NCBI GenBank assembly: GCA_029866125.1
Contig: JARWZZ010000009.1
Span: forward strand, 28,995 to 92,994
Length of the DNA: 64,000 nucleotides
Direction of reading: 5' to 3'
From: Limnobacter sp.
Lineage (GTDB): Bacteria > Pseudomonadota > Gammaproteobacteria > Burkholderiales > Burkholderiaceae_B
In this document: positions 45,915 through 53,413 of the stretch, in pieces
How the letters are laid out: each line of letters starts with the position of its first letter
Numbering within the stretch: the first letter of the stretch is position 1
Translations under genes and position numbers: made by a program
Notes under the pieces: model-generated
Database searches by the model: none
The model's input: only the letters and a program-made list of their open reading frames with translations
What the model was told of the DNA's origin: nothing

Positions 45915-45930
45915 GAACAAACGATTGTTC
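45915..45930. promoter_or_regulatory. TetR-like operator 2
   Basis: GAACAAACGATTGTTC, with arms GAACAA/TTGTTC, is a second copy of the same motif 88 bases downstream of the first. It is 20 bases ahead of the start codon. Confidence 0.5.
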
Positions 45931-45950
45931 AAAAACCGAGGAGTCCATTC

Positions 45951-46865
45951 ATGAAAGTAGTATTAGTTCGCCGTGACGTCAAAATCAATTTGAACGAGAA
46001 ACACATCAACGACTGGCATGAGCAAGGTGCACACGTGACGCACTTCTTCAATGCCCTGTCCGTCCTGTTCCCTGCGGGTGAGCGTTTGTTTATGGACTCT
46101 GTACGTGCTTACAAAGACCAAGTGCAAGACCCTGAGCTGAAAAAAGCCATCACAACCTTTATTGGCCAAGAAGCGCTGCACAGCCGCGAGCACGAGGAAT
46201 ACAACGAAATGATGGATCGCAGCGGCCTGCCAGCCCTGAAGCTGGACAAAATGCTGTGGAATTTGCTGGGTGGTTTGCAAAAAACCTTGGGGCGCAAACT
46301 GGCCTTGGGTGGCACCATCGCGTTGGAACATTACACAGCCATTATGGCCAATGCAGTGTTGAGCGACAAAAACGTGTTGGGCGAAAAATCTGATGAAAGC
46401 TTCCGCCAAATGTGGCAGTGGCATGCGTATGAAGAAACAGAGCACAAAGCTGTCGCGTACGATGTGTGGAATACAGTGATGCCAGACAACGTGTACAACC
46501 GCTTTATCCGCCGCTTTGGTATGGTGTTGGCCACGCTGATTTTCTGGCCCGTGATTATGTATTTCCACGCCCGCTTGGTTTTTGCAGACCCCAACACCAA
46601 GGGCAAACACATCCAAGGTTACAAGGCAGTAGGCCGCATGTTGCTGGGTAAGGAAGGCATTTTCCGCAAAGCGGTTGGTGAATTCTTTGACTACTTCAAA
46701 GCAGACTTCCACCCTTGGGAACATGACAACAGCGCATTCTTGAAGGAAATTGATGCCTTTGTTGAAAAGGTGAACGCTTCCATGCGCAACCCCAACGATG
46801 AAGTGAAGAAAGCGGTGCGCGCACGCATGGTCAAAAGTGCGGTTGCTGCCACGGCTGCTGCATAA
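45951..46865 (+). CDS. PF10118 predicted metal-dependent hydrolase (di-iron fold)
   Basis: A 304-residue protein with a ferritin-like pattern of metal ligands: HSREHEEYN, TIALEHYTAIM and YEETEHKAVAYD. It also has a hydrophobic segment (LATLIFWPVIMYFH), so it probably sits at the membrane. It matches the PF10118 group, often beside fatty acid or alkane genes. It has a strong GAGGAG ribosome site eight bases before the ATG. Two TetR-like palindromes in its promoter suggest induction by a lipophilic ligand. A terminator follows at 46884. Confidence 0.78.
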   Translation: MKVVLVRRDVKINLNEKHINDWHEQGAHVTHFFNALSVLFPAGERLFMDSVRAYKDQVQDPELKKAITTFIGQEALHSREHEEYNEMMDRSGLPALKLDKMLWNLLGGLQKTLGRKLALGGTIALEHYTAIMANAVLSDKNVLGEKSDESFRQMWQWHAYEETEHKAVAYDVWNTVMPDNVYNRFIRRFGMVLATLIFWPVIMYFHARLVFADPNTKGKHIQGYKAVGRMLLGKEGIFRKAVGEFFDYFKADFHPWEHDNSAFLKEIDAFVEKVNASMRNPNDEVKKAVRARMVKSAVAATAAA

Positions 46866-46883
46866 CTCACAGCAGTTGGAATG

Positions 46884-46919
46884 GGGCCACCGGGCTTTTG
46901 AAGCGCGGTGGCCCTTTTT
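46884..46919. terminator. bidirectional terminator between convergent genes
   Basis: Perfect 9-bp stem GGGCCACCG/CGGTGGCCC followed by TTTTTA on the plus strand. It serves the PF10118 gene and possibly the phosphatase gene on the other strand. Confidence 0.85.
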
Positions 46920-46922
46920 ATT

Positions 46923-49900
46923 CTAATGCCCGCCTTTTAGCATCACTACCATTTGATTTTCCTCGTGGTGACGCGCCAACCGAAACTCATCGACCGAATT
47001 GGCAACCCCATCCAGAGTCTGTTTCAATGCATCATCGACTGTAGATACAATCGCGCGGCCGTTGTCGATCAAAATTAAACCCAACTCATTGGGATGCATA
47101 ATCAACACCACCATCAGGTTCGGATTGCTTGTTGGGTTGGATGATTTTCGCTCCACCTTGCAAACCAACTCATTCAAAACCATCTGACAACGAGTGCAAA
47201 CTTGTTCTGAATAAAGCGATTTATCAGTCAGAAAATCAGTCACTTTGGCCACGAGTTCCGGACCAGAAAAATCGCTCAGAATTGTTTCAAACACTTTTGC
47301 AAACAAAGGAAACTGCATGGAGCCAGACAAGCCAATCATCATGGGCTGGTAGCGGTCAATCCATTCAATCACACCCACATCGCGCATTTCAATTTCCCTT
47401 ATTTCTTCCAACTCCAACATCAACAAACTCACATCCTTGGGCTTTGCATGGCGTGTCACTTTTTCAATCAGTGACTCCAAATCCAACTTCACCCGATTTG
47501 CTGGCTTAAATGAATTGGCCTCCAGCAATTGAAGCATACTGACAGACAAAGCCCCTTCGGTTGCATTCTGGTTCAGCAGTTGTGTCAAGCCATCGGTGTA
47601 CACATAAAGCCTGTCCCCAGGACTCATTTGGAAAGTCAAATCCTCAAAACGAGTTGCTGCACTTTGACCAATATGAGGACTTACTTTGCCCATCTCCTCA
47701 TGGCTTCCATCGGGTCGACTCAAATACACCGGTGGGTTGCCAGCATTGCTCAAAACACCCTGCCCTGTCTGGCAATCCAGCGTGCCAAAGACCATCGAAC
47801 AGTCCAAGCGATAACCCACCGGCAGGTTCGATACAATCTGGTTCAGCTCTTTCAATATTTGGGCGGGGCTGTTCAAAGACTTCAGGCCACTCATTCCATC
47901 CGCTGCGGATTGATCTGGACTCTGAAATGGATCCACACCGCGAAGCAATCGAGCCAATGCCCAAGCTTTCACTGCACCAAGCACGCCTTCGCGGTCGCCA
48001 TCCAATACAAAAAAACCAGCCACAGCAGGCGTAATTTGAAATACACCCATGAAATCACCAGACACTCGCTTGGCGGCTCGGTAAATCCACCGGCTCACCA
48101 ACTGCGGCAGTTCAGGTATACGCTTGGGCATGGTCCGCAATTGCATCTTTGCAACCATGTCCATTTCCACTTCCATTTCCGCCCGGATACGCGCCAGTTG
48201 TGCGGCCTTCAAATCCACTGATCGCTTGAGCTGAATGTGGCGGCTGGCCGTTTCAAGGTGGAATTGCAACTCAAGCGGTGCACAAGGAAACTCAACCAAT
48301 TTATGCGCACCTGCTTCAATCAGTTCAGTCGAAAGATGGGAAGCTTTGCTGGGGTGACATACAATCACGTAGGGTGAACTGTCAGCCAAGGACTTTTTAA
48401 TAAATTCCAACCAACTCAAGGTCAGCTCGAACGGGTGGTCGCCTTCAATCAAAACAAGATCAAAGTCATGTGGGACCAAGTCAATATGCTCATGCCCGCC
48501 ATGTACGGAAGTAAACTCGCATTCAATTCCCAAATAGCCCATCTGGATTAATAATTCATCCAGAGGTTCTTGCCCATCGCAAATGAGCAATGCCCTTCTT
48601 AAAAAACCTTTCAAATTGTTTTGCGAAGCAACAGTGTCTGATACTTCAGGCGGTGCAATCAACGCTGCCGATTGCACTTGAATACCAGAAATATTTTGAG
48701 TTGAGTCGGGTTGGATCGTGCTCGCATCATGGAAAAAATCCAAGCCCAATACCATCACATCGTCAGAAAACACATGGTGCTGAGGCTTTTGAGACCAAGA
48801 CAAAATGGTTTGCATCAAGCCGCCACGCAGTCTTTCAAAACCCATGGGAGACCAATCGCGAATTGTCTTGTCCAATAACTTGAAGGGTAACGATAGCCCT
48901 TCAGGGTTGAGGACATGAGTTAAGCCCTCTGAATACAGAAGCAGCGAATCTCCTTCATCCACAGAAAGCCGTGTACTGCCGTATCGGTAATTTTTGCTTA
49001 AACCCAAGGGGGTCTCGATCATACCCACTTGAGTCACTTGACCGCTGCGTCGAATTAAATAGGGGCTAGGCATACCCGCTAGAGAGATTTCGATCGTTTT
49101 GGTCTGCGAGTCGAAGATGCCATACAGCGCAGTCACTGCGGCCAGATCATCTTCTCCAACTTGGTACACCGTGTTGAGAATACTGAAAACCTCATCACAT
49201 GTACGAAGCTCCAGTGGCTCACTGCCTGAACCTCGCATTTTAAAAATTACGCTTTCAATCGGATTATTGGAAAACAATCGGGCAAAACCCATGGCACGTA
49301 TAGCACCAGGAATTCCTCGATGCTTCACATCGGTAACAATAAAGCCCACCTTATTGGGCCGCACTTTGAAGACTGAACACTGCACGCCCGACAACAATCC
49401 CAAGGCCTGTGAGTACAGGTGAACCTTAACGCCATCGACAAGCTGTTGATCCCTTGGTTGCAAGCTGATTTGCAACTGACGTAGCAAAAATAGGTCACGT
49501 TCTAAACTATGTTGGGTCTCTGGTAAGGTCTCGTTGAGCTCGGTAAGACTCTGCTGCAGCTCCAATGCCCGATGGGCTTGGATTAGGGACAATTGAAGCC
49601 TGTCTCGACTTATAGGCGTGGAAATGAGTTCATCAACCTGAATGTCAATCGCCCCACGCAAGTCGGACTCGGCCGCCGAAGAGGTGACCGCAATAAAATA
49701 CGTGTAAATGCCCAGCTTGTTTTGGCGAATGCTTTGACAGAGGTCTGTACCTTTGCCCTGCTGTACATTCCAGTCAGAAATCACAATTTGAGCCTTTCTG
49801 TGGCTCATTCGAATTAGCGCCTGCTCAGCAGACTCAATGGTTAATACCTGATAACCCAAAGAGCGACAAAGCGCCTCGCAGCTAGAGAGTAAGAGTGGAT

Positions 49901-49937
49901 CGCTCATTGCGATCAAAACCGTTTTATTCAGTGGCAT
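46923..49937 (-). CDS. receiver / double PP2C (SpoIIE) phosphatase / HATPase protein
   Basis: A 1004-residue signalling protein with the module duplicated. Receiver 1 spans residues 1-120 (Asp55 in ISDWN). PP2C 1 spans about 165-400 (FIVTDVKHRGIPG, DDVMVLGL). A degenerate receiver is at about 440-570 (LVLIEGDH). PP2C 2 spans about 620-850 (FFVLDGDREGVLG, KPKDVSLLML). A C-terminal HATPase-like anti-sigma domain (VLNELVCKVERK, LILIDNGRA) ends it. Receiver 1 lacks the usual Lys (STPIS instead of x-KP) and one of the N-terminal acids. It probably controls an anti-sigma-antagonist partner switch, but no STAS partner is adjacent. Confidence 0.78.
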   Translation of the reverse strand: MPLNKTVLIAMSDPLLLSSCEALCRSLGYQVLTIESAEQALIRMSHRKAQIVISDWNVQQGKGTDLCQSIRQNKLGIYTYFIAVTSSAAESDLRGAIDIQVDELISTPISRDRLQLSLIQAHRALELQQSLTELNETLPETQHSLERDLFLLRQLQISLQPRDQQLVDGVKVHLYSQALGLLSGVQCSVFKVRPNKVGFIVTDVKHRGIPGAIRAMGFARLFSNNPIESVIFKMRGSGSEPLELRTCDEVFSILNTVYQVGEDDLAAVTALYGIFDSQTKTIEISLAGMPSPYLIRRSGQVTQVGMIETPLGLSKNYRYGSTRLSVDEGDSLLLYSEGLTHVLNPEGLSLPFKLLDKTIRDWSPMGFERLRGGLMQTILSWSQKPQHHVFSDDVMVLGLDFFHDASTIQPDSTQNISGIQVQSAALIAPPEVSDTVASQNNLKGFLRRALLICDGQEPLDELLIQMGYLGIECEFTSVHGGHEHIDLVPHDFDLVLIEGDHPFELTLSWLEFIKKSLADSSPYVIVCHPSKASHLSTELIEAGAHKLVEFPCAPLELQFHLETASRHIQLKRSVDLKAAQLARIRAEMEVEMDMVAKMQLRTMPKRIPELPQLVSRWIYRAAKRVSGDFMGVFQITPAVAGFFVLDGDREGVLGAVKAWALARLLRGVDPFQSPDQSAADGMSGLKSLNSPAQILKELNQIVSNLPVGYRLDCSMVFGTLDCQTGQGVLSNAGNPPVYLSRPDGSHEEMGKVSPHIGQSAATRFEDLTFQMSPGDRLYVYTDGLTQLLNQNATEGALSVSMLQLLEANSFKPANRVKLDLESLIEKVTRHAKPKDVSLLMLELEEIREIEMRDVGVIEWIDRYQPMMIGLSGSMQFPLFAKVFETILSDFSGPELVAKVTDFLTDKSLYSEQVCTRCQMVLNELVCKVERKSSNPTSNPNLMVVLIMHPNELGLILIDNGRAIVSTVDDALKQTLDGVANSVDEFRLARHHEENQMVVMLKGGH

Positions 49938-50311
49938 ACGGCATTTAAAGCTTATAAGAAATAAAATAGGATAAAAGCACTATCAAAAGTATTCATTAGT
50001 TTGCAATTGTATTTGTAATCACAATAACAATTTGCCAGAAAAAGACTCGACCACTACTTCTAATTCATATAAATTACAAAGGTTTACAAATGTTGAAGGT
50101 ATGAAACTTTCACAGTCGAAACAATTGCTTGAGGCAAACCCAGCTGCCGATTTCAACAAACCACGGCATAGGCTTGCACACTCAAAGCCACTAGTGACAT
50201 TCTTCCAACGTTTCCCTTTAGAAAACAGCGTGTTGCGCGTATAATGCGACGCACAAACGATGAACACTCATCAAAGTATTCACAACAATCAGTATTTCGC
50301 AGGGAAATTAA
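49938..50311. other. divergent regulatory region before pal
   Basis: 374 bases, AT-rich near 49960-50100. It contains the pal promoter at 50217-50245. I see no convincing gene; short frames here have no ribosome site. Confidence 0.5.
50217..50245 (+). promoter_or_regulatory. sigma70 promoter of pal
   Basis: -35 TTTAGA (50217-50222), 17-base spacer, perfect -10 TATAAT (50240-50245), about 65 bases upstream of the pal start. Confidence 0.7.
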
Positions 50312-50824
50312 ATGATTCAGTTCGACTTGAAAAAAGCTTCCGTTTTGGCTTTGGTTACATTGGCCGCAGCTTGTAGCACTACAGAAACAGCCAAAAAGCC
50401 AGTGACAGCTTCAACGCCTTCACAGCCAAGCAACAACCAGGCTATCCCCACAGTGACTCCCACTGAAGTGGATCCTTTGAACGATCCAAAAGGCATCTTG
50501 GCCAAGCGCAGCGTGTATTTTGACTTGGACAGCTACTCTGTAAAAAGCGAGTACAAGGATGTGGTGACCAACCACTCCAACTACCTGACTTCCAAGACAG
50601 ACCGCAAAATCGTGATTCAAGGCAACACGGATGAACGCGGCAGCAGCGAGTACAACTTGGCCTTGGGCCAGCGCCGCGCTGAAGCAGTCAAGAACCAGAT
50701 GAAAGCACTGGGCGTAAAAGAATCACAAATGGAAACTGTGAGCTTCGGCAAAGAAAAGCCAAAAGCAGAAGGCAGCAACGAAGCAGCTTGGGCTGAAAAC
50801 CGCCGTGCTGACATTGCTTATTAA
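50312..50824 (+). CDS. pal: peptidoglycan-associated lipoprotein, OmpA domain (Pal-like)
   Basis: A 170-residue outer-membrane lipoprotein with lipobox LAAAC (Cys about 21), a short Thr/Pro linker, then an OmpA domain. That domain begins SVYFDLDSYSVKSEY and contains GNTDERGSSEYNLALGQRRA, including the diaminopimelate-binding Asp and Arg. It tethers the outer membrane to peptidoglycan. It has its own promoter and is not next to tolB/ybgF here, so it could be a Pal paralogue rather than the Tol-Pal member. Confidence 0.85.
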   Translation: MIQFDLKKASVLALVTLAAACSTTETAKKPVTASTPSQPSNNQAIPTVTPTEVDPLNDPKGILAKRSVYFDLDSYSVKSEYKDVVTNHSNYLTSKTDRKIVIQGNTDERGSSEYNLALGQRRAEAVKNQMKALGVKESQMETVSFGKEKPKAEGSNEAAWAENRRADIAY

Positions 50825-50876
50825 TTTGGAATGATTGCAAAGTTTGCCAGCTGATTTTTGCTGGCGACAAATTTGG

Positions 50877-50907
50877 AAAAGCTGCTCGTTTTGGGCAGCT
50901 TTTTTTA
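50877..50907. terminator. terminator between pal and the small coiled-coil gene
   Basis: Perfect 9-bp stem AAAAGCTGC/GCAGCTTTT with a T run, usable in both directions. A second stem GCCAGC/GCTGGC lies just before it at about 50845-50865. Confidence 0.85.
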
Positions 50908-50918
50908 TGTCAAACCCA

Positions 50919-51158
50919 CTAATATGAAAGCGACCTGAATGCTTCGATTTTGGTTTCTAAAAACCTGACTTTACAGGTTTGGCAGCGCAATTCAGCAGAC
51001 AGGTACTCAACCACATGGTTGAGTTGTTCAATCTCGGCAGTGCGTTGCTGAATAATCTCGCTCGCCCTTGACTGCAGACGGGCCAACTGACGACATAAAG
51101 CCTGGTTTTCCATCAGCAGTTGATCGATCTCCAGTAGACGATTTGAAGGAGCGCACAT
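50919..51158 (-). CDS. small coiled-coil protein with CxxC, possibly iron-regulated
   Basis: A 79-residue protein from ATG 51158, which has a strong TGAGGTGAGG ribosome region just upstream. Nearly the whole length is a predicted coiled coil (LLEIDQLLMENQALCRQLAR, then IEQLNHVVEYLSAELR). It ends with CQTCKVRFLETKIEAF, containing a CxxC pair. No family recognised. A strong Fur-box match lies 72-90 bases upstream, suggesting iron-dependent repression. It is divergent from pstS. Confidence 0.6.
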   Translation of the reverse strand: MCAPSNRLLEIDQLLMENQALCRQLARLQSRASEIIQQRTAEIEQLNHVVEYLSAELRCQTCKVRFLETKIEAFRSLSY

Positions 51159-51229
51159 GATCCTCACCTCAGTGTAAAGTCCCATCATCGGGACTGGCTT
51201 GGTTAGAACTGCAACAACGAGATATGATC

Positions 51230-51248
51230 TTAAATGATAATCATTCTC
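51230..51248. promoter_or_regulatory. Fur box
   Basis: The 19-mer at 51230-51248 contains AATGATAATCATT and matches 15 of 19 positions of the classic Fur consensus. It is 72 bases upstream of the small coiled-coil gene and about 140 upstream of pstS. Confidence 0.65.
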
Positions 51249-51291
51249 ATTACAAGAGTTCAATTGTGACAATTCCGTGAACATTTTAGTT

Positions 51292-51325
51292 TAGTCATAT
51301 TGCTGTCACATTCCTTCTGCATCAT
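51292..51325 (+). promoter_or_regulatory. Pho box and -10 of pstS
   Basis: TAGTCAT (51292-51298) and CTGTCAC (51303-51309) are PhoB heptamers at the required 11-base step. They are followed after 10 bases by CATCAT (51320-51325) as -10. PhoB-activated promoters use the Pho box in place of a -35. Confidence 0.7.
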
Positions 51326-51340
51326 GAGTCCTACTGATTC

Positions 51341-51370
51341 ACTTAGTAACACTTAGTCAAACTTAGTAAG
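51341..51370 (+). repeat. three 10-bp tandem repeats in the pstS leader
   Basis: ACTTAGTAAC, ACTTAGTCAA and ACTTAGTAAG run head to tail between the Pho-type promoter and the pstS ribosome site, so they would be in the 5' untranslated RNA. Confidence 0.85.
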
Positions 51371-51387
51371 AGCACATGAGGTATTCC

Positions 51388-52428
51388 ATGATCAATTTTA
51401 AGAAAGCAGCGACAGCCTTCTCCATCGCAGCCCTTTCCGTAGGTTTTAGTGTAGCTACTGCCGCTGAAATCACAGGCGCTGGCGCATCATTCCCTGCCCC
51501 TGTTTACTCCAAGTGGGCCGCAGAATACAACAAGGTGACTGGCAACAAGGTGAATTACCAGTCTATTGGCTCCAGTGGTGGCATTAAACAAATCACAGCC
51601 AAAACAGTGGACTTCGGTGCAAGCGATATGCCTTTGACACCTGAAGACCTTGCATCCAAAGGCTTGATGCAATTCCCAACAGTGATCGGTGGCGTGGTTC
51701 CAGTGGTTAACCTGCCTGGTATCAAGTCAGGTGAAATCAAACTGACTGGTGATCTGCTTTCAAAAATTTACTTGGGCAAAATTACCAAGTGGAATGACAA
51801 AGCCCTGACCGAGCTGAACCCAGGCGTTAATCTGCCAGACCAAGACATCGGTGTAATTCGCCGTGCTGATGGCTCAGGTACAACATTTATTTTCACCAAC
51901 TATTTGGCCAAAGTAAGTGCCGACTGGAAGAAAGACGTGGGCGAAGGCTCAGCAGTGAAGTGGCCAGTGGGCTTGGGTGGCAAGGGCAATGAAGGTGTAT
52001 CCGCATTCGTATCTCGCTTGCCCGGTTCAATTGGTTATGTGGAATACGCTTATGCCAAACAAAACAAGCTGACTTACGTCAACATGCAAAACGCAGATGG
52101 CAAGTTTGTAGCGCCAAGTGATACAGCATTCAAAGCATCTTCTGCCGGTGCTGACTGGTCTAAGAACGCCTTCTACGAAATTCTGACAAACCAGAAGGGT
52201 GCGGAAACATGGCCCATCTCAGGTGCTACGTTTATCCTGATGTACAAAGAGCAGGACAACGCAGCCAAGGCCTCCGAAGTGTTGAAGTTCTTCAACTGGG
52301 CTTTCGAAAAGGGCGACAAAATGGCGGATGATTTGGACTACGTTCCACTGCCAGATGCAACCATCAAGTTGATTCAAACTGAAATGGGCAAGATCACAGC
52401 CAAAGACGGAAAGATCGCACTGAAGTAA
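51388..52428 (+). CDS. pstS: phosphate ABC transporter substrate-binding protein PstS
   Basis: Periplasmic phosphate-binding protein, 346 residues, with a Sec signal ending near ATAAEITG. The phosphate pocket segments are [24 protein letters not shown] and [19 protein letters not shown] at 51388 is preferred: GAGG sits in the ATGAGG at 51376, six bases upstream. No pstCAB follows; the gene stands alone with its own terminator, as in some Burkholderiales with a separated pst operon. Confidence 0.94.
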   Translation: MINFKKAATAFSIAALSVGFSVATAAEITGAGASFPAPVYSKWAAEYNKVTGNKVNYQSIGSSGGIKQITAKTVDFGASDMPLTPEDLASKGLMQFPTVIGGVVPVVNLPGIKSGEIKLTGDLLSKIYLGKITKWNDKALTELNPGVNLPDQDIGVIRRADGSGTTFIFTNYLAKVSADWKKDVGEGSAVKWPVGLGGKGNEGVSAFVSRLPGSIGYVEYAYAKQNKLTYVNMQNADGKFVAPSDTAFKASSAGADWSKNAFYEILTNQKGAETWPISGATFILMYKEQDNAAKASEVLKFFNWAFEKGDKMADDLDYVPLPDATIKLIQTEMGKITAKDGKIALK

Positions 52429-52445
52429 GCATTTTTTGAAATAGA

Positions 52446-52479
52446 AAGCCGATTGCGACGAGAGCCGCAATCGGCTTTT
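52446..52479 (+). terminator. terminator of pstS
   Basis: 12-bp stem AAGCCGATTGCG/CGCAATCGGCTT with an 8-base loop and TTTTCTT after it, 17 bases beyond the stop. Confidence 0.85.
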
Positions 52480-52579
52480 CTTATTCACACAGTTTTACAA
52501 TTGATTGTAAGTTTGCTGATTTACTGAATTGGTGCGATCTATATCCTTTGCCTCGTAACAAAGATCCGCGGAGGCGATC

Positions 52580-52990
52580 GTGAACTTTTTTCAAAGTAAA
52601 TCGGATTCCCAATTTCTCTCAAGGCAACTTCAACAAATTGCCTCTGCTTGTTTGCTCGGTGGGTTTACGATGGCCTTCCTTTGGAGCATCGACATCTGCG
52701 CACAAATGATTCATGGCCAAACCGACAACCGATTGATGGTCACGGTGCTATTTTCCGTTTACGGCGTGGGCTGTGCGGTGTACCTAGGTAACCTCGCATT
52801 GATCGTTTTCGAGGAACATCGAAAGCGTGTCATCAGAGACATCAAACAAAATTGGGCAGCGCAGATCACTCAGTCCCATCAAAAGCCGGGCGTGTTAATT
52901 CGGCCGGACTTTAAATCAGCAAATCGTTCATTGCCAGCAACAGCCCCCGCAAAGCATAAAAGCCAGATCAAAGTGACCTTGGCCGCATAA
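52580..52990 (+). CDS. small membrane protein of unknown function
   Basis: A 136-residue protein starting at GTG with a strong GGAGGCGATC ribosome site. Two membrane helices (about 22-45 and 55-77) are followed by a basic cytoplasmic tail (EEHRKRVIRDIKQNW). No family recognised. The small lipoprotein follows on the same strand after 30 bases. Confidence 0.55.
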   Translation: MNFFQSKSDSQFLSRQLQQIASACLLGGFTMAFLWSIDICAQMIHGQTDNRLMVTVLFSVYGVGCAVYLGNLALIVFEEHRKRVIRDIKQNWAAQITQSHQKPGVLIRPDFKSANRSLPATAPAKHKSQIKVTLAA

Positions 52991-53020
52991 GCACCTAATG
53001 AAGTATTGAGGAGTCAGAGG

Positions 53021-53413
53021 ATGCGTCAATTGATTGTTCTTAGCCTTCCATTTTTGGTTGCCTGTGTGGGCTCCAACCCGATTGAAACAGTAAAGAAAGG
53101 GCAACTGAGCGAGCTGGGGTCGATGTCAGTCGAAAAGCATTTTGAGCTGGCAGACTGCACTCACGCCAAATGGTCCACTGGCCAACAAATTGCAGATCAT
53201 GTCATCGTGGTTGCAGAATGTTTGCCCAAAACCTACGAGCAAGACAAGATGCGATTCCGCTTTCTTGTAAAAGACAAAACCGAAGTTAAATTGCTGGATG
53301 TCCATGAGATCAAACTACAGGGCGACCGAGTTGTTAAAGAGTTGCCCATGAGTCGGTTTGCACTGACCCATCTTTCCAGGCAACAATCGACAGGTCCCGC
53401 ATTTCATCCCTGA
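53021..53413 (+). CDS. small predicted lipoprotein
   Basis: A 130-residue protein with a short signal and lipobox FLVAC (Cys about 15), then a small beta-rich domain (HFELADCTHAKWSTGQQIAD). ATG at 53021 with GAGGAG upstream. Its last ten bases overlap the convergent YhgE/Pip gene. Function unknown. Confidence 0.55.
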   Translation: MRQLIVLSLPFLVACVGSNPIETVKKGQLSELGSMSVEKHFELADCTHAKWSTGQQIADHVIVVAECLPKTYEQDKMRFRFLVKDKTEVKLLDVHEIKLQGDRVVKELPMSRFALTHLSRQQSTGPAFHP

